This document shows positions 17,455-27,461 of a DNA stretch of 64,000 nt, in pieces (the stretch's first letter is position 1; every line of letters starts with the position of its first letter). This DNA is from Streptomyces sp. ISL-98. GTDB lineage: Bacteria > Actinomycetota > Actinomycetes > Streptomycetales > Streptomycetaceae. A model generated the notes under the pieces. That model was given only the letters and a program-made list of their open reading frames with translations. It was not told the DNA's origin and did no database searches. The DNA lies in the NCBI RefSeq assembly GCF_018614055.1, contig NZ_JAGGPB010000020.1:62001-126000 (forward strand), read 5' to 3'. The translations under genes and the position numbers were made by a program.

Positions 17455-17778
17455 CGCGGGACGTCCGACAGGCGGGTCCGATGTTCCCCGGGCGGTCTCC
17501 ATTGGGGTGGAGGCCGCCCGGCTCCGTGTCCACTGCTGTGTTCTCCTCCGAGCCCTGCCGACCTGTTCACATGTGTGATCTGTGACAGGTATCACCGCTC
17601 AGGTGTGATCTGCGATTTAGGGTCCTACGGCACACGGGGATAACCTGCGAGACGGACATGCCGCGTACCGGACACCGTGTACGCCTCCCTTGTGACAGTG
17701 CCGTCACGTTGCCCTTCGCGGCACGCCCATCGCATTCAAAGCAACGAACCGCGATCACCAGAAAAGGGACGGACGCGC
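17455..17778. other. Intergenic region upstream of sucC
   Basis: This gap carries no gene I can support. It holds an imperfect hairpin (17561-17590, acctgttcaca with tgtgacaggt), a direct repeat of gtgtgatctg (17574 and 17604), and the palindrome described separately. The sucC promoter must lie here, but I cannot place its -10 and -35 with confidence. Confidence 0.5.
17692..17707. promoter_or_regulatory. Candidate operator upstream of sucC
   Basis: GTGACAGTGCCGTCAC is an inverted repeat of GTGAC/GTCAC with a 6-base spacer, 71 bp before the sucC start. It resembles a Crp site but has two extra central bases. It also partly resembles a GlnR half-site pair. The binding protein is not assigned. 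Confidence 0.3.
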
Positions 17779-18960
17779 GTGGACCTGTTCGAGTACCAGG
17801 CGAGGGACCTCTTCGCCAAGCACGGTGTACCGGTGCTGGCCGGTGAAGTCATCGAAACGCCTGAGGCGGCGCGCGAGGCCACCGAGCGGCTGGGCGGCAA
17901 GTCGGTCGTCAAGGCGCAGGTGAAGGTCGGCGGCCGCGGCAAGGCCGGCGGCGTCAAGCTGGCCGCCACCCCGGACGAGGCCGTCGCCCGTGCGACGGAC
18001 ATTCTCGGCATGGACATCAAGGGCCACACGGTCCACAAGGTGATGATCGCCGAGACCGCGCCCGAGATCGCCGAGGAGTACTACGTTTCGTACCTCCTCG
18101 ACCGCACCAACCGCACCTTCCTCGCCATGGCGTCCGTTCAGGGCGGCATGGACATCGAGGAGGTCGCCGAGAAGACCCCCGAGGCCCTCGCGAAGGTCCC
18201 GGTCAACGCCAATGACGGCGTGACGATCGAGAAGGCCCGCGAGATCGTCGCCCAGGCGAAGTTCCCGGCCGAGGTCGCCGAGCAGGTCGCCGAGGTTCTG
18301 GTGACGCTGTGGGACACCTTCGTCGCCGAGGACGCGCTACTCGTCGAGGTCAACCCGCTCGCGAAGGTCGCCGACGGCCGCATCATCGCCCTCGACGGCA
18401 AGGTGTCTCTCGACGAGAACGCCGACTTCCGCCAGCCCGACCACGAGGCGCTCGAGGACAAGGCCGCAGCCAACCCGCTCGAGGCTGCCGCGAAGGCCAA
18501 GAACCTCAACTACGTCAAGCTCGACGGCGAGGTCGGCATCATCGGTAACGGTGCCGGTCTGGTCATGTCGACCCTGGACGTCGTCGCGTACGCCGGTGAG
18601 AACCACGGCAACGTGAAGCCCGCCAACTTCCTCGACATCGGTGGCGGCGCCTCCGCCGAGGTCATGGCGAACGGCCTGGAGATCATCCTCGGCGACCCGG
18701 ACGTCAAGTCCGTGTTCGTCAACGTCTTCGGTGGCATCACTGCGTGCGACGAGGTCGCCAACGGCATCGTTCAGGCCCTGGCGCTGCTCAAGTCCAAGGG
18801 CGAGGACGTCACCAAGCCGCTGGTCGTGCGCCTCGACGGCAACAACGCGGACCTGGGTCGCAAGATCCTCTCCGACGCCAACCACCCGCTCGTGCAGCGC
18901 GTGGACACCATGGACGGCGCGGCCGACAAGGCCGCCGAACTCGCCGCGGCTGCGAAGTAA
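17779..18960 (+). CDS. sucC: Succinate-CoA ligase (ADP-forming) beta subunit
   Basis: The 393-residue protein is full length for SucC. It has the ATP-grasp fold: [19 protein letters not shown] at the N-terminus, the ATP-binding loop [15 protein letters not shown], then [12 protein letters not shown] (metal and nucleotide contacts) and [10 protein letters not shown], with [16 protein letters not shown] in the CoA-ligase-like C-terminal domain. With SucD it converts succinyl-CoA to succinate while making ATP or GTP in the TCA cycle. The start is the GTG at 17779, where homology begins; AAGGGA lies about ten bases upstream. sucD follows after 21 bp. Confidence 0.97.
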   Translation: MDLFEYQARDLFAKHGVPVLAGEVIETPEAAREATERLGGKSVVKAQVKVGGRGKAGGVKLAATPDEAVARATDILGMDIKGHTVHKVMIAETAPEIAEEYYVSYLLDRTNRTFLAMASVQGGMDIEEVAEKTPEALAKVPVNANDGVTIEKAREIVAQAKFPAEVAEQVAEVLVTLWDTFVAEDALLVEVNPLAKVADGRIIALDGKVSLDENADFRQPDHEALEDKAAANPLEAAAKAKNLNYVKLDGEVGIIGNGAGLVMSTLDVVAYAGENHGNVKPANFLDIGGGASAEVMANGLEIILGDPDVKSVFVNVFGGITACDEVANGIVQALALLKSKGEDVTKPLVVRLDGNNADLGRKILSDANHPLVQRVDTMDGAADKAAELAAAAK

Positions 18961-18981
18961 GGGACGAGGGACACCACAACC

Positions 18982-19866
18982 ATGGCTATCTTCCTCACCA
19001 AGGACAGCAAGGTCATCGTCCAGGGGATGACCGGTGCCACGGGCATGAAGCACACCAAGCTCATGCTGGCTGACGGCACCAACATCGTCGGCGGCGTGAA
19101 CCCGCGCAAGGCCGGCACGACCGTCGACTTCGACGGCACCGAGGTTCCGGTCTTCGGCTCCGTCAAGGAAGCGATGGAGAAGACCGGCGCCGATGTGTCG
19201 GTTCTCTTCGTGCCGCCGGCGTTCGCCAAGGCCGCGGTCGTCGAGGCGATCGACGCCGAGATCGGTCTCGCCGTTGTCATCACCGAGGGCATCGCGGTGC
19301 ACGACTCCGCCGCCTTCTGGTCGTACGCCTCCAGCAAGGGCAACAAGACGCGGATCATCGGCCCGAACTGCCCCGGTCTCATCACCCCGGGCCAGTCCAA
19401 CGCCGGCATCATCCCGGGCGACATCACCAAGCCCGGCCGCATCGGTCTCGTGTCCAAGTCCGGCACGCTGACCTACCAGATGATGTACGAGCTCCGTGAC
19501 CTCGGCTTCTCGTCCGCCGTCGGCATCGGTGGCGACCCGGTCATCGGTACGACGCACATCGACGCCCTCGCCGCGTTCGAGGCCGACCCCGACACCGACC
19601 TGATCGTCATGATCGGTGAGATCGGTGGCGACGCGGAGGAGCGTGCGGCCGACTACATCGCGAAGAATGTGACCAAGCCGGTCGTCGGCTACGTCGCGGG
19701 CTTCACCGCGCCGGAGGGCAAGACCATGGGTCACGCCGGTGCGATCGTTTCCGGTTCTTCTGGCACCGCACAGGCCAAGAAGGAGGCCCTCGAGGCCGCG
19801 GGCGTCAAGGTCGGCAAGACGCCGACCGAGACGGCCAAGCTGGCGCGTGCGATTCTTGCCGGCTGA
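18982..19866 (+). CDS. sucD: Succinate-CoA ligase alpha subunit
   Basis: The 294-residue alpha subunit contains the CoA-binding Rossmann domain ([18 protein letters not shown]) and the phosphohistidine loop [13 protein letters not shown], whose His carries the phosphate during catalysis. [10 protein letters not shown] and [10 protein letters not shown] are further family signatures. It forms the heterotetramer or dimer with SucC. The intergenic spacing of 21 bp and shared strand show one operon, ended by the hairpin at 19942-19981. Confidence 0.97.
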   Translation: MAIFLTKDSKVIVQGMTGATGMKHTKLMLADGTNIVGGVNPRKAGTTVDFDGTEVPVFGSVKEAMEKTGADVSVLFVPPAFAKAAVVEAIDAEIGLAVVITEGIAVHDSAAFWSYASSKGNKTRIIGPNCPGLITPGQSNAGIIPGDITKPGRIGLVSKSGTLTYQMMYELRDLGFSSAVGIGGDPVIGTTHIDALAAFEADPDTDLIVMIGEIGGDAEERAADYIAKNVTKPVVGYVAGFTAPEGKTMGHAGAIVSGSSGTAQAKKEALEAAGVKVGKTPTETAKLARAILAG

Positions 19867-19941
19867 CATCCGGTGCGCTGCTTTGGCGGCTGACGCTGGT
19901 TGATTCCGCTTTTGCGGTGGCTATCCAGCTTCGCGCTGACC

Positions 19942-19981
19942 GTGCGGGCCCGTACCTCCCTTGTGGGGTACGGGCCCGCAC
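19942..19981. terminator. Bidirectional terminator between sucD and the HTH gene
   Basis: A 15-base perfect stem pairs gtgcgggcccgtacc (19942-19956) with its complement at 19967-19981. It lies between convergent genes and can serve both. Confidence 0.8.
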
Positions 19982-19985
19982 GCGT

Positions 19986-21449
19986 TCACTGGGCTTCCGG
20001 TGCCAGGCGGTGCGGGCCGCTCATGGGTTCCGCGCGGAGTTTGTCGCGCAGTTCCATGTCCTCCGGTGACAGGATCTGCGGGCCTCCCCTGACCGGGACG
20101 CCGCTGATCGGTCTGCCCGGGGAGGGCGGAGGCTCGTACCGCGTGGGGGCGTTGACCACCGTGAACGCCGTCGCTCCGACGATCAGTGCGGTGAACGCGA
20201 GGGCCGCTCTCGTCCAGAAGCTCGTCTTGCGCTCGCTGCCTGTCCGTACGGCGCGGGCGGGGACCAGCCCGATCTGTGGGACGGCTTGGTCCAGGGCGTG
20301 CAGGCGTTGCTGGAGCAGCGCGGACAGTTCGGCGGGTGTCTCCGCCTCGGCGAGTTCCGGCAGCCGTTCGATGAGCGCCGCGCGTGCGTTGAGGAGGCGG
20401 CTCGCGGCCGCGGGGGTGCTGGCCTCGGTCTCGGCCGCCGTATCGGGGAGGTCCAGGCCCAGTCCGTCGTACAGGAGCAGCGCGCGGCGGTGCGTGGGGC
20501 GCAGGCGCAGCAGGGCGTCGAGCAGCGCCCGGGTGGCGGGGTCGGTGGGGGGCCGGTCGGGGCGCTTGTGCGCGCGGCGCAGCCGGTGCCAGGGGGCCAT
20601 CGCGTACTCGTACGCCGCTGCGCGCACCCAGCCTGCGGGGTCCCGGTCCGTCGCCACCTCGGGCCAGCGCTGCCAGGCGAGGTGGAAGGCGTACTCGACG
20701 GCCTCCTGAGCCAGGCGGCGGCGTCCGGTGAGGAGGTAGGCCTGGCGCAGGAGGGCGGGGGCGGCGCGGATGTACAGGGCGTCGAAGGCTTCGGCGGGGG
20801 TGCGGGCGGGGGGTGCGGGGGGTGTGGGCTCGGGTGCACTGGCGTCGGAGGTCGGTGCGGTGTCTGGTGGTGTGGTGTCGGGGGGCGGCGCGGACTCTGG
20901 TGGTGTGGCGTCCGGGGTCGGTGCGGTGTCCGGGGGCGTCGCGTCGGGGAGTGGTGCGGTGTCCTGGGGCGTGGTGTCGGTAGGTGGTGCGGTGTCCTCG
21001 GGCGGGGCGGTTTGCGGCGTGTCCGGGGGCGGTTCGTTTTCCGTGGGTGTGGTGGGCGCGGGAGCCGTGGATTCGGGGGCGGTGCCGTGCTGGGGTGTCT
21101 CCTCGGGTGCCGAACGGGCGGGGGGGTGTGTTTGTACGCCGTCCAGGCTGTGTTCGACACCCTGCGGGGAGCGCTCCTGCGCGTCCCCTCCTGGCGGCTC
21201 CGTGTCGGCAACGGCGGGGGGCTGTTTCTCCTTCTCCACGCTGATGGTGGACAGCAGTTTCGCGTACGCCGCGCGTTTGCGGCCCTTCGGATTCGTGCGG
21301 CCCGACTCCCACGAACGGAGCGTCTCGCACCTCACCCCCAGCTCGGCCGCGAGCTGCTCCAGGGACATTGCTTTCGCTTGGCGCAGCCTGCGCCGCTCCT
21401 TGGGGGAGGGAAGGGTGGCGGCCGAGGGGGTGTGGGCGCTCTGTGTCAT
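19986..21449 (-). CDS. HTH (XRE) regulator fused to a sigma-factor-like domain and a membrane segment
   Basis: The 487-residue protein has an unusual layout. Residues about 14-60 are an XRE helix-turn-helix (SLEQLAAELGVRCETLRSWESGRTNP). Residues about 80-230 are a Pro/Thr/Asp-rich linker with repeats of the TPPDTAPTPDA kind. Residues about 235-390 resemble an ECF sigma-70 region 2/4 pair (AFDALYIRAAPALLRQAYLLTGRRRLAQEAVEYAFHLAWQRW, then helices RLRPTHRRALLLYDGLGLDLPDTA). A transmembrane helix near 425-445 is followed by a short Pro-rich tail. The start at 21449 has GGGAG upstream. It may be a membrane-tethered regulator. It diverges from the DUF6350 gene. Confidence 0.7.
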   Translation of the reverse strand: MTQSAHTPSAATLPSPKERRRLRQAKAMSLEQLAAELGVRCETLRSWESGRTNPKGRKRAAYAKLLSTISVEKEKQPPAVADTEPPGGDAQERSPQGVEHSLDGVQTHPPARSAPEETPQHGTAPESTAPAPTTPTENEPPPDTPQTAPPEDTAPPTDTTPQDTAPLPDATPPDTAPTPDATPPESAPPPDTTPPDTAPTSDASAPEPTPPAPPARTPAEAFDALYIRAAPALLRQAYLLTGRRRLAQEAVEYAFHLAWQRWPEVATDRDPAGWVRAAAYEYAMAPWHRLRRAHKRPDRPPTDPATRALLDALLRLRPTHRRALLLYDGLGLDLPDTAAETEASTPAAASRLLNARAALIERLPELAEAETPAELSALLQQRLHALDQAVPQIGLVPARAVRTGSERKTSFWTRAALAFTALIVGATAFTVVNAPTRYEPPPSPGRPISGVPVRGGPQILSPEDMELRDKLRAEPMSGPHRLAPEAQ

Positions 21450-21565
21450 GAGGGGCTCCCCGCAGCGCTGTACCAAGCAAAAAAGTACATAAACGTATAT
21501 TGGGCGACACGGCAGTCATTCGCCTGTTACGCGGAATAAGCGCGTGTCGTTGGCAGCATGGCCGC

Positions 21566-23506
21566 GTGACTCAAGTGACTGGCCCTCTGTTGCTGTCCGT
21601 GCACAGCCGCTCTTCGGCGCAGGCCGCCTGTTTTGTACGGGGGGCCATCGCGGCGGGGCTCGGGCTGGGCTCGCTGGCCGCGGTGGTGATGGTGCTGTGG
21701 ATCAGCTCGCCGTACCCCGACAGCGGGCCCGGCGCTGCTCTGCACGTCGCCGCCGGGCTGTGGCTGCTCGCCCACGGCACGGAAATCGTCCGGTACGACA
21801 CGCTCTCCGGTGTCCCCGCGCCGGTCGGGCTGACCCCGATGATGCTCGTCGTGCTGCCGGTGTGGCTGGCGCACCGGGCCGCCCGGGATGCGCTGGAGCC
21901 GGAGGAGGGGCGCGCGAAGCCGTCGGCGGGCGTTGCCTTCTGGGGCGTGACGAGCGGGTACCTGGTGGTCGGTGCGGGCGCGTTGTTCTACGCGTCGGGC
22001 GGGCCGCTGCCCGCCGCGCCGCTCAGCGCCGCGCTCCATCTGCCTCTTGTCGCGGCGACTGCTGCGGCCGCTGGGGTCTGGACGGCCAGTGGGCGTCCGC
22101 GCGGCCCCCTGCCTCGCTGGGTGCCGCAGCGCGTGAGGGAGGCGCTTGCGCGCTCCCGGACCAGGGCCGCGGTTCTGGCCGGGGGCGCCGGGGTTGTGGC
22201 GCTGGTGGGCGGTGGCACGCTGCTCGTGGCGGCCTCTCTGGTGTGGCACACGGGGTCGGCGCAGGGTGCGTTTCTGCAGCTCGCGGGGGCGTGGTCGGGC
22301 CGGCTCGCGTTGATGCTGCTGGTCGTGGCTCTGGTGCCGAACGCCGCCGTGTGGGGCGCCGCGTATGGTCTCGGACCGGGCTTCGCCCTTGGTACGGGCG
22401 CCACGGCGACGCCGCTGGCCGTGGCGGGCACCCCTGCGCTGCCCCACTTCCCGCTGCTCGCGGCACTCCCGGGCGAGGGGGCGGCGTCACCCGTCGCCTG
22501 GGCCTCGCTCGCGGTGCCGGTCGGCGCGGCGGGCGCGGTCGCGTGGTTCACGGTGGCTACGGCGGCGCCTCCCTACGCCCTGCGCGAGGAAGCGTGGGGC
22601 TGCCGGGATACGGCGGTCACGGCGGCGCTGGCGGGCGTCGGCTGCGGGGTGGCCGCAGCGACACTCGCGGCGCTGGCCGGCGGGCCGCTGGGCGTCGGGG
22701 ACCTGACGCAATTCGGGCCGGTGTGGTGGCGTACGGGCGCTGCTGCGCTGGTGTGGACAGTCGCACTCGGAGTCCCGGGCGCACTGACCCTCCGCGCCTG
22801 GCGGCTGCGCGCACGTGCGCCGCAGTCATGGTGGGGGCGGCGGGGTGCGCGGGCAAAGGAGGCAGGGGAGGGCGAGAGGACGCCGTGGTGGCGGAGGGGG
22901 AGCCGGGCAGCCGTGCCGAAGGCCGGTCCCTCTACGGAGGGGACGCCGCAGCGGCGAAGGACTGGGGCCCCGGCGGACACGCGCGCTCTGGTCGCTCATA
23001 CGGCTGCTGTTACGCCCAGCGGGTCGGCCCCGTGGTGGCGCAGAGGCCGGAGTGCGGGGGATGCGGTTGTCGGTGACGGCGTGCCCAGTGCTCGGCGGCG
23101 TGGGCTGCGGGTCTCCGCGCAGGCTCGCAAGGCAGCCACCCCCGCTCCTGAGCAGTCGGCGGCGGGGCGGGGTGGGGGCCGCCGTGCGGGTGTTGGTGCT
23201 GCCGAGCCCGTGGGCAGTGGATCGGTTCGTGCCGGTCTCCAGGCGTCCGCTGTTGCGCCCGGCGAATCGTCCCCGTGGTGGCGCCGGGGTACCGCGGGTG
23301 CCGGTGTCGGTGATCCTGCGCCCGCTGCTCAGCCGCCCGGGGCCGGAGGGCCGGGGGTGGGTGGCGCCCAGCAGGCGGAGGTGGCTTCCGGTGCTTCCGG
23401 CAGGTCCTCGGCCTGGTGGTGTCCTGGTGGTGGCGAGGCCGGTCCCGGTGAGCGGGACAGTGGGCAGGTGCCCTCCCCGGGCGTCGCCGGGGCCGAGGAG
23501 CGCTGA
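21566..23506 (+). CDS. DUF6350 family polytopic membrane protein
   Basis: The protein has 646 aa from the GTG at 21566 ([12 protein letters not shown]...). About ten hydrophobic segments occupy residues 20-430 (for example [39 protein letters not shown]). A cytoplasmic, Arg/Ala/Pro/Gly-rich tail of about 200 residues carries repeated PWWRRG motifs. This matches DUF6350, a conserved actinobacterial membrane protein always beside purN in Streptomyces, as I recall. No catalytic motif is visible. The PWWRRG copies (at least four) are odd and may be a tandem interaction motif. It converges with the next gene four bases away. Confidence 0.75.
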   Translation: MTQVTGPLLLSVHSRSSAQAACFVRGAIAAGLGLGSLAAVVMVLWISSPYPDSGPGAALHVAAGLWLLAHGTEIVRYDTLSGVPAPVGLTPMMLVVLPVWLAHRAARDALEPEEGRAKPSAGVAFWGVTSGYLVVGAGALFYASGGPLPAAPLSAALHLPLVAATAAAAGVWTASGRPRGPLPRWVPQRVREALARSRTRAAVLAGGAGVVALVGGGTLLVAASLVWHTGSAQGAFLQLAGAWSGRLALMLLVVALVPNAAVWGAAYGLGPGFALGTGATATPLAVAGTPALPHFPLLAALPGEGAASPVAWASLAVPVGAAGAVAWFTVATAAPPYALREEAWGCRDTAVTAALAGVGCGVAAATLAALAGGPLGVGDLTQFGPVWWRTGAAALVWTVALGVPGALTLRAWRLRARAPQSWWGRRGARAKEAGEGERTPWWRRGSRAAVPKAGPSTEGTPQRRRTGAPADTRALVAHTAAVTPSGSAPWWRRGRSAGDAVVGDGVPSARRRGLRVSAQARKAATPAPEQSAAGRGGGRRAGVGAAEPVGSGSVRAGLQASAVAPGESSPWWRRGTAGAGVGDPAPAAQPPGAGGPGVGGAQQAEVASGASGRSSAWWCPGGGEAGPGERDSGQVPSPGVAGAEER

Positions 23507-23510
23507 GCGG

Positions 23511-24329
23511 CTACTCCTTCACGCCGAAAATCGGGCGCAGAGACTTCGGCAGCAGGTCGTTGCAGGCCACCTGTGCGGTTTGGGTGAGGGAGTCCTCCAC
23601 GCACGTGTAGTAGTCGCGGTAGACGAGCTGCACAGTGAAGGTCGTCGCCACGATCGCCAGTGCCAGCACCGCCGTCACCAGGCCGCTCACCGCCGCCGTC
23701 GTCTGCGGCCTGTTGCCGGTGCCGGCACGCGCCGGGGGCCCCGCCGGAGACTGTCCCGCAGCCGCCTCCTGGCGATCGCGCGGCTTCGCGCGCAGTGAGC
23801 TGATGCCCCAGTAGAGCGCGAGCGCCCCGAGCAGCAGCGCCACCTCGGGCAGGTCGAAGAGGGCGAAGAAGAAGGCCCACATGCCGGAGAGCAGGGCGTA
23901 ACGGGCACGTCGCTGCATGGGGTCCGTCGGATCCCAGCGCATTCCTGTGCTGCCGTTGCCGCCGCTCGGTCCTTCGGGGCCGCTCTGGCGTCCGCCGGGG
24001 CCGCCGAAACCGCCGCTCTGGCGCCCCGGCTGGCGCGGGCTCCACTGGCTGCCCCCGTTCGGCCGTTCCTCCGGCGAGGAGTCGGAGGAGCCGGAGGAGT
24101 CTTCAGGGTGCTTGCCGCCCGGCTCGTCGTTGGACGGCTTGCGCGGCTGCCACGGCTGGTCCGGCCTGCCCTCGGGCGGCGGCGCGAACGGATTGTCGTC
24201 CCCCTGCGGCGACGAGGGCGGGGTCGACGAGGACTGGCGTTCCCGCAGCAGCCACTGAGAACCGCCCTGTCCCGCATACGACTCGGACAGCGGCAGGCGG
24301 AGAGCCGCGCGGCGGCGTCGGTCCGTCAT
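23511..24329 (-). CDS. Hypothetical membrane protein with Pro/Gly/Ser-rich N-terminus
   Basis: The 272-residue protein has a disordered N-terminal half (residues 30-130, rich in Pro, Ser, Gly, Gln) and two to three transmembrane segments in the second half: [32 protein letters not shown] and [18 protein letters not shown]. After the last segment is a short extracellular domain with two cysteines ([21 protein letters not shown]), likely disulphide-bonded. It is conserved beside purN in Streptomyces, as I recall, but has no known function. The ATG is clear. Confidence 0.7.
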   Translation of the reverse strand: MTDRRRRAALRLPLSESYAGQGGSQWLLRERQSSSTPPSSPQGDDNPFAPPPEGRPDQPWQPRKPSNDEPGGKHPEDSSGSSDSSPEERPNGGSQWSPRQPGRQSGGFGGPGGRQSGPEGPSGGNGSTGMRWDPTDPMQRRARYALLSGMWAFFFALFDLPEVALLLGALALYWGISSLRAKPRDRQEAAAGQSPAGPPARAGTGNRPQTTAAVSGLVTAVLALAIVATTFTVQLVYRDYYTCVEDSLTQTAQVACNDLLPKSLRPIFGVKE

Positions 24330-24385
24330 CTGGTGAACGTCTTCCCCTCAGACCCCGTGCACAGAGGGTCTTGTGTCGTCTGTTC

Positions 24386-24422
24386 CCGTCCGGAGACGGA
24401 TTGTTTCCGTCCATAAACGGAA
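24386..24422. promoter_or_regulatory. Two adjacent inverted repeats in the purN upstream region
   Basis: ccgtc-N4-gacgg (24386-24399) and ttccgt-N6-acggaa (24405-24422) lie in the divergent region between the membrane protein gene and purN. They could be operators for a purine or other regulator. I cannot assign the protein. Confidence 0.35.
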
Positions 24423-24590
24423 CCTGTCCCCTGACGCTACCTCCCGGCCGTGCACCCGTCCCGTGGGGGCCGCTCGGTGTGCCGGTATCGTTGCCGACGG
24501 TCGGCGCCTTCGTAGAGTTCCCCGTATCGGGGGGCGTGATTCGTTCGTACGACCACACAAACCGCACCATCCGCGAGAAAGAGCCCCGCC

Positions 24591-25244
24591 GTGGCCTCCC
24601 CGCCGTCCCCGCCCTTCCCGCCGTCCGCCCGCACACCGGCCCGCCTTGTCGTCCTGGTCTCCGGTTCGGGTACGAACCTTCAGGCTCTCCTCGACGCCAT
24701 CGGCGACGACCCCGCCGCCTACGGCGCGCAGATCGTGGCCGTAGGCGCCGACCGGGACGGAATCGCGGGTCTGGAGCGTGCCGAACGCGCCGGGCTGCCG
24801 ACCTTCGTCTGCCGCGTCAAGGACTACCCCACCCGCGAGGAGTGGGACCTGGCACTGGCCGAGGCCACAGCGGCGTACGAGCCCGATCTGGTCGTCTCCG
24901 CGGGCTTCATGAAAATTGTGGGGAAGGAATTCCTCGCGCGCTTCGGCGGGCGGTTCGTGAACACCCACCCCGCCCTGCTGCCCAGCTTTCCCGGATCCCA
25001 CGGCGTACGCGACGCTCTCGCGTACGGCTCGAAGGTCACCGGGTGCACCGTCCACTTCGTCGACGACGGTGTCGACACCGGCCCGATCATCGCGCAGGGC
25101 GTGGTCGAGGTGCGGGACGAGGACGACGAAGCCGCTCTTCACGAGCGGATCAAGGAAGTCGAGCGACGGCTGCTCGTCGATGTCGTGGGGCGCATGGCCC
25201 GTAACGGCTTTCACATTGAGGGACGAAAGGTAGTTGTCAAGTGA
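24591..25244 (+). CDS. purN: Phosphoribosylglycinamide formyltransferase
   Basis: GAR transformylase of 217 aa. It transfers a formyl group from 10-formyl-tetrahydrofolate to GAR, the third step of purine synthesis. The N-terminal loop [16 protein letters not shown], the His motif [15 protein letters not shown] and the Asp loop [14 protein letters not shown] are all present, giving the catalytic Asn/His/Asp set. The GTG start is preceded by a Pro-rich N-terminal extension. Its stop codon overlaps the purH GTG start by 4 bp. The 10-formyl-THF it uses comes from the FolD pathway, whose gene is about 5 kb downstream. Confidence 0.96.
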   Translation: MASPPSPPFPPSARTPARLVVLVSGSGTNLQALLDAIGDDPAAYGAQIVAVGADRDGIAGLERAERAGLPTFVCRVKDYPTREEWDLALAEATAAYEPDLVVSAGFMKIVGKEFLARFGGRFVNTHPALLPSFPGSHGVRDALAYGSKVTGCTVHFVDDGVDTGPIIAQGVVEVRDEDDEAALHERIKEVERRLLVDVVGRMARNGFHIEGRKVVVK

Positions 25245-26803
25245 CCGCCGAAGGTACGAAGCGGCCCATCCGCCGCGCGTTGGTCAGCGTCTACGACAAG
25301 ACGGGTCTTGAGGAGCTGGCCCGAGGTCTGCACGAGGCGGGGGTGACCCTGGTCTCCACCGGCTCCACCGCCGGGAAGATCGCCGCGGCCGGGGTGCCGG
25401 TCACCAAGGTCGAGGAGCTCACCGGGTTCCCCGAGTGCCTGGACGGCCGTGTCAAGACGCTGCACCCGCGCGTGCACGCCGGCATTCTCGCCGACCTGCG
25501 GCTCGACGCGCACCGCGCGCAGCTGGACGAGCTCGGCGTCGAGCCCTTCGACCTCGTCGTCGTGAACCTCTACCCGTTCAAGGAGACCGTCGCCTCGGGC
25601 GCGACTCCCGACGAGTGTGTCGAGCAGATCGACATCGGCGGCCCGTCGATGGTGCGCGCCGCCGCCAAGAACCACCCGTCGGTAGCGGTCGTCACCAGCC
25701 CCGAGCGGTACGCGGACGTGCTCGACGCCGCCAAGGGCGGCGGCTTCGACCTGACGACGCGCAAGCGCCTCGCGGCGGAGGCCTTCCAGCACACGGCGGC
25801 GTACGACGTCGCTGTCGCGTCCTGGTTCGCCGCCGACTACGCGGCGGCGGACGACAGCGGCTTCCCGGACTTCCTCGGTGCGACGTACGAGCGCAAGAAC
25901 GTCCTCCGTTACGGCGAGAACCCGCACCAGCCCGCCGCGCTCTACGCGTCCGGTACGGGCGGCCTCGCCGAAGCCGAGCAGCTGCACGGCAAGGAGATGT
26001 CGTACAACAACTTCACCGACACGGAGGCCGCGCGGCGTGCCGCGTACGACCAGGCCGAGCCATGTGTCGCGATCATCAAGCACGCCAACCCGTGCGGCAT
26101 CGCCGTCGGTCAGGACGTGGCCGAGGCGCACCGCAAGGCCCACGCATGCGACCCGCTGTCCGCCTTCGGCGGTGTGATCGCCGTCAACCGGCCGGTCTCC
26201 GTGGCGATGGCCGAGCAGGTCGCCGAGATCTTCACCGAGGTCGTCGTCGCGCCCGGCTACGAGGACGGCGCGGTCGAGGTGCTCGCCCGTAAGAAGAACA
26301 TCCGCGTGCTCGTCTGCCCCGACGCCCCGTCCGACGTGGTCGAGGTCAAGCCGATCGACGGCGGCGCGCTGCTGCAGGTCACCGACCGCCTCCAGGCCGA
26401 GGGCGACGACCCGTCGAGCTGGACGCTCGCGGCCGGCGAGGCGCTGTCCGAGGGCGACCTCGCCGAGCTGGCCTTCGCCTGGCGTGCCTGCCGCGCCGTG
26501 AAGTCCAACGCGATCCTGCTGGCCAAGGACGGCGCCTCCGTCGGCGTCGGCATGGGGCAGGTCAACCGTGTCGACTCCGCGAAGCTCGCGGTGGAGCGGG
26601 CGGGGGTGGAGCGGGCGCAGGGTTCCTACGCCGCCTCCGACGCGTTCTTCCCGTTCCCGGACGGGCTCGAGGCCCTGCTGAACGCCGGGGTCAAGGCCGT
26701 GGTGCAGCCGGGCGGTTCGGTCCGTGACGAGCTGGTCGTCGAGGCCGCGAAGAAGGCGGGCGTGACGATGTACTTCACCGGCACGCGCCACTTCTTCCAC
26801 TGA
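25241..26803 (+). CDS. purH: Bifunctional AICAR formyltransferase/IMP cyclohydrolase
   Basis: A 520-residue enzyme for the last two steps of IMP synthesis. The N-terminal MGS-like cyclohydrolase domain shows [28 protein letters not shown] and [17 protein letters not shown]. The C-terminal AICARFT domain shows [12 protein letters not shown] and the catalytic Lys-His in IIKHANPCG, with QPGGSVRDE near the end. The GTG start overlaps purN. A strong terminator follows at 26821. Confidence 0.97.
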   Translation: MTAEGTKRPIRRALVSVYDKTGLEELARGLHEAGVTLVSTGSTAGKIAAAGVPVTKVEELTGFPECLDGRVKTLHPRVHAGILADLRLDAHRAQLDELGVEPFDLVVVNLYPFKETVASGATPDECVEQIDIGGPSMVRAAAKNHPSVAVVTSPERYADVLDAAKGGGFDLTTRKRLAAEAFQHTAAYDVAVASWFAADYAAADDSGFPDFLGATYERKNVLRYGENPHQPAALYASGTGGLAEAEQLHGKEMSYNNFTDTEAARRAAYDQAEPCVAIIKHANPCGIAVGQDVAEAHRKAHACDPLSAFGGVIAVNRPVSVAMAEQVAEIFTEVVVAPGYEDGAVEVLARKKNIRVLVCPDAPSDVVEVKPIDGGALLQVTDRLQAEGDDPSSWTLAAGEALSEGDLAELAFAWRACRAVKSNAILLAKDGASVGVGMGQVNRVDSAKLAVERAGVERAQGSYAASDAFFPFPDGLEALLNAGVKAVVQPGGSVRDELVVEAAKKAGVTMYFTGTRHFFH

Positions 26804-26820
26804 TTCGAAACGCACTGCAC

Positions 26821-26858
26821 GGGAAGGCCGCGTCCCCTTTCGGGGGCGCGGCCTTCCC
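26821..26858 (+). terminator. purH terminator
   Basis: A GC-rich stem begins gggaaggccgcg and closes with its complement cgcggccttccc; loop tttc. It lies 18 bp after the purH stop. Confidence 0.85.
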
Positions 26859-26979
26859 GTCGTGTGCGCAACCTCTGACTTCACAGGTGCCGGGAGAGGC
26901 ACCACCGGTGGTTCGCTCTTCTCACGGCGCAGTTCGGTGTCCACGGGGGGTACCGAGGGCCGTGACGAGAGGAACCAAA

Positions 26980-27378
26980 GTGCACAAGTTCCAGGGGAAG
27001 GCCGCCGCGCTTCTGATCGCGTCCGCGGCCACGGTGGGAACCCTCGCAATGTCGTCGCCGGCGTCCGCCGCCACGTCGGGGCAGGTGGCTGTCGCGTCGC
27101 AGGATTCGGCGGCGCGGGCCGTGTGCAGTTCGTGGCGCACGATCAGGACCAGTCAGGGCAAGCTCATTTACAAGGAGTGCCGGACGAAGGTCAACGGCAG
27201 GTACTACTCCAAGGTCGACGGCCGGGTGGACGACACGCGGCCCGGCAACGGCCGCTGCGTCTACGCCACCATCAGGATCGGCTCGTACAAGCAGACCGAG
27301 CGTGACTGCGGCACCGGCTACAACAACTTCAAGACCGGCTGGAAGCGCGGAGCCGACGCCAGGGTGACCCTGGGCTGA
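26980..27378 (+). CDS. Small secreted protein, hypothetical
   Basis: The 132-residue protein starts at a GTG preceded by GAGAGGAAC. A signal peptide (KFQGKAAALLIASAATVGTLAMSSPASA) ends near residue 30. The mature part has four cysteines (VCSSW, KECRT, RCVYA, DCGTG), so two disulphides are likely, and it is basic and aromatic-rich (YYSK, YNNFKTGWKRGAD). It resembles small extracellular beta-rich proteins of Streptomyces, but I cannot name the family. Unlike the neighbouring genes, it has many Lys/Tyr residues. It ends just before the large palindromic terminator. Confidence 0.65.
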   Translation: MHKFQGKAAALLIASAATVGTLAMSSPASAATSGQVAVASQDSAARAVCSSWRTIRTSQGKLIYKECRTKVNGRYYSKVDGRVDDTRPGNGRCVYATIRIGSYKQTERDCGTGYNNFKTGWKRGADARVTLG

Positions 27379-27406
27379 CCCGGCCGGCAGCCCCGGCCGG
27401 AAGGCT

Positions 27407-27450
27407 GTGACGGGCCCTGCCGGACGCCGGCGTCCGGCAGGGCCCGTCAC
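27407..27450. terminator. Bidirectional terminator, perfect 44-base palindrome
   Basis: The segment is its own reverse complement over its full length (gtgacgggccctgccgg ... ccggcagggcccgtcac). It sits between the secreted-protein gene and the convergent kinase gene. Confidence 0.85.
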
Positions 27451-27461
27451 ACTGCGCCGTG

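Noticed and set aside
17692..17707. Crp-binding site upstream of sucC
   Set aside because: GTGAC-N6-GTCAC leaves eight bases between GTGA and TCAC, while Crp sites need six.
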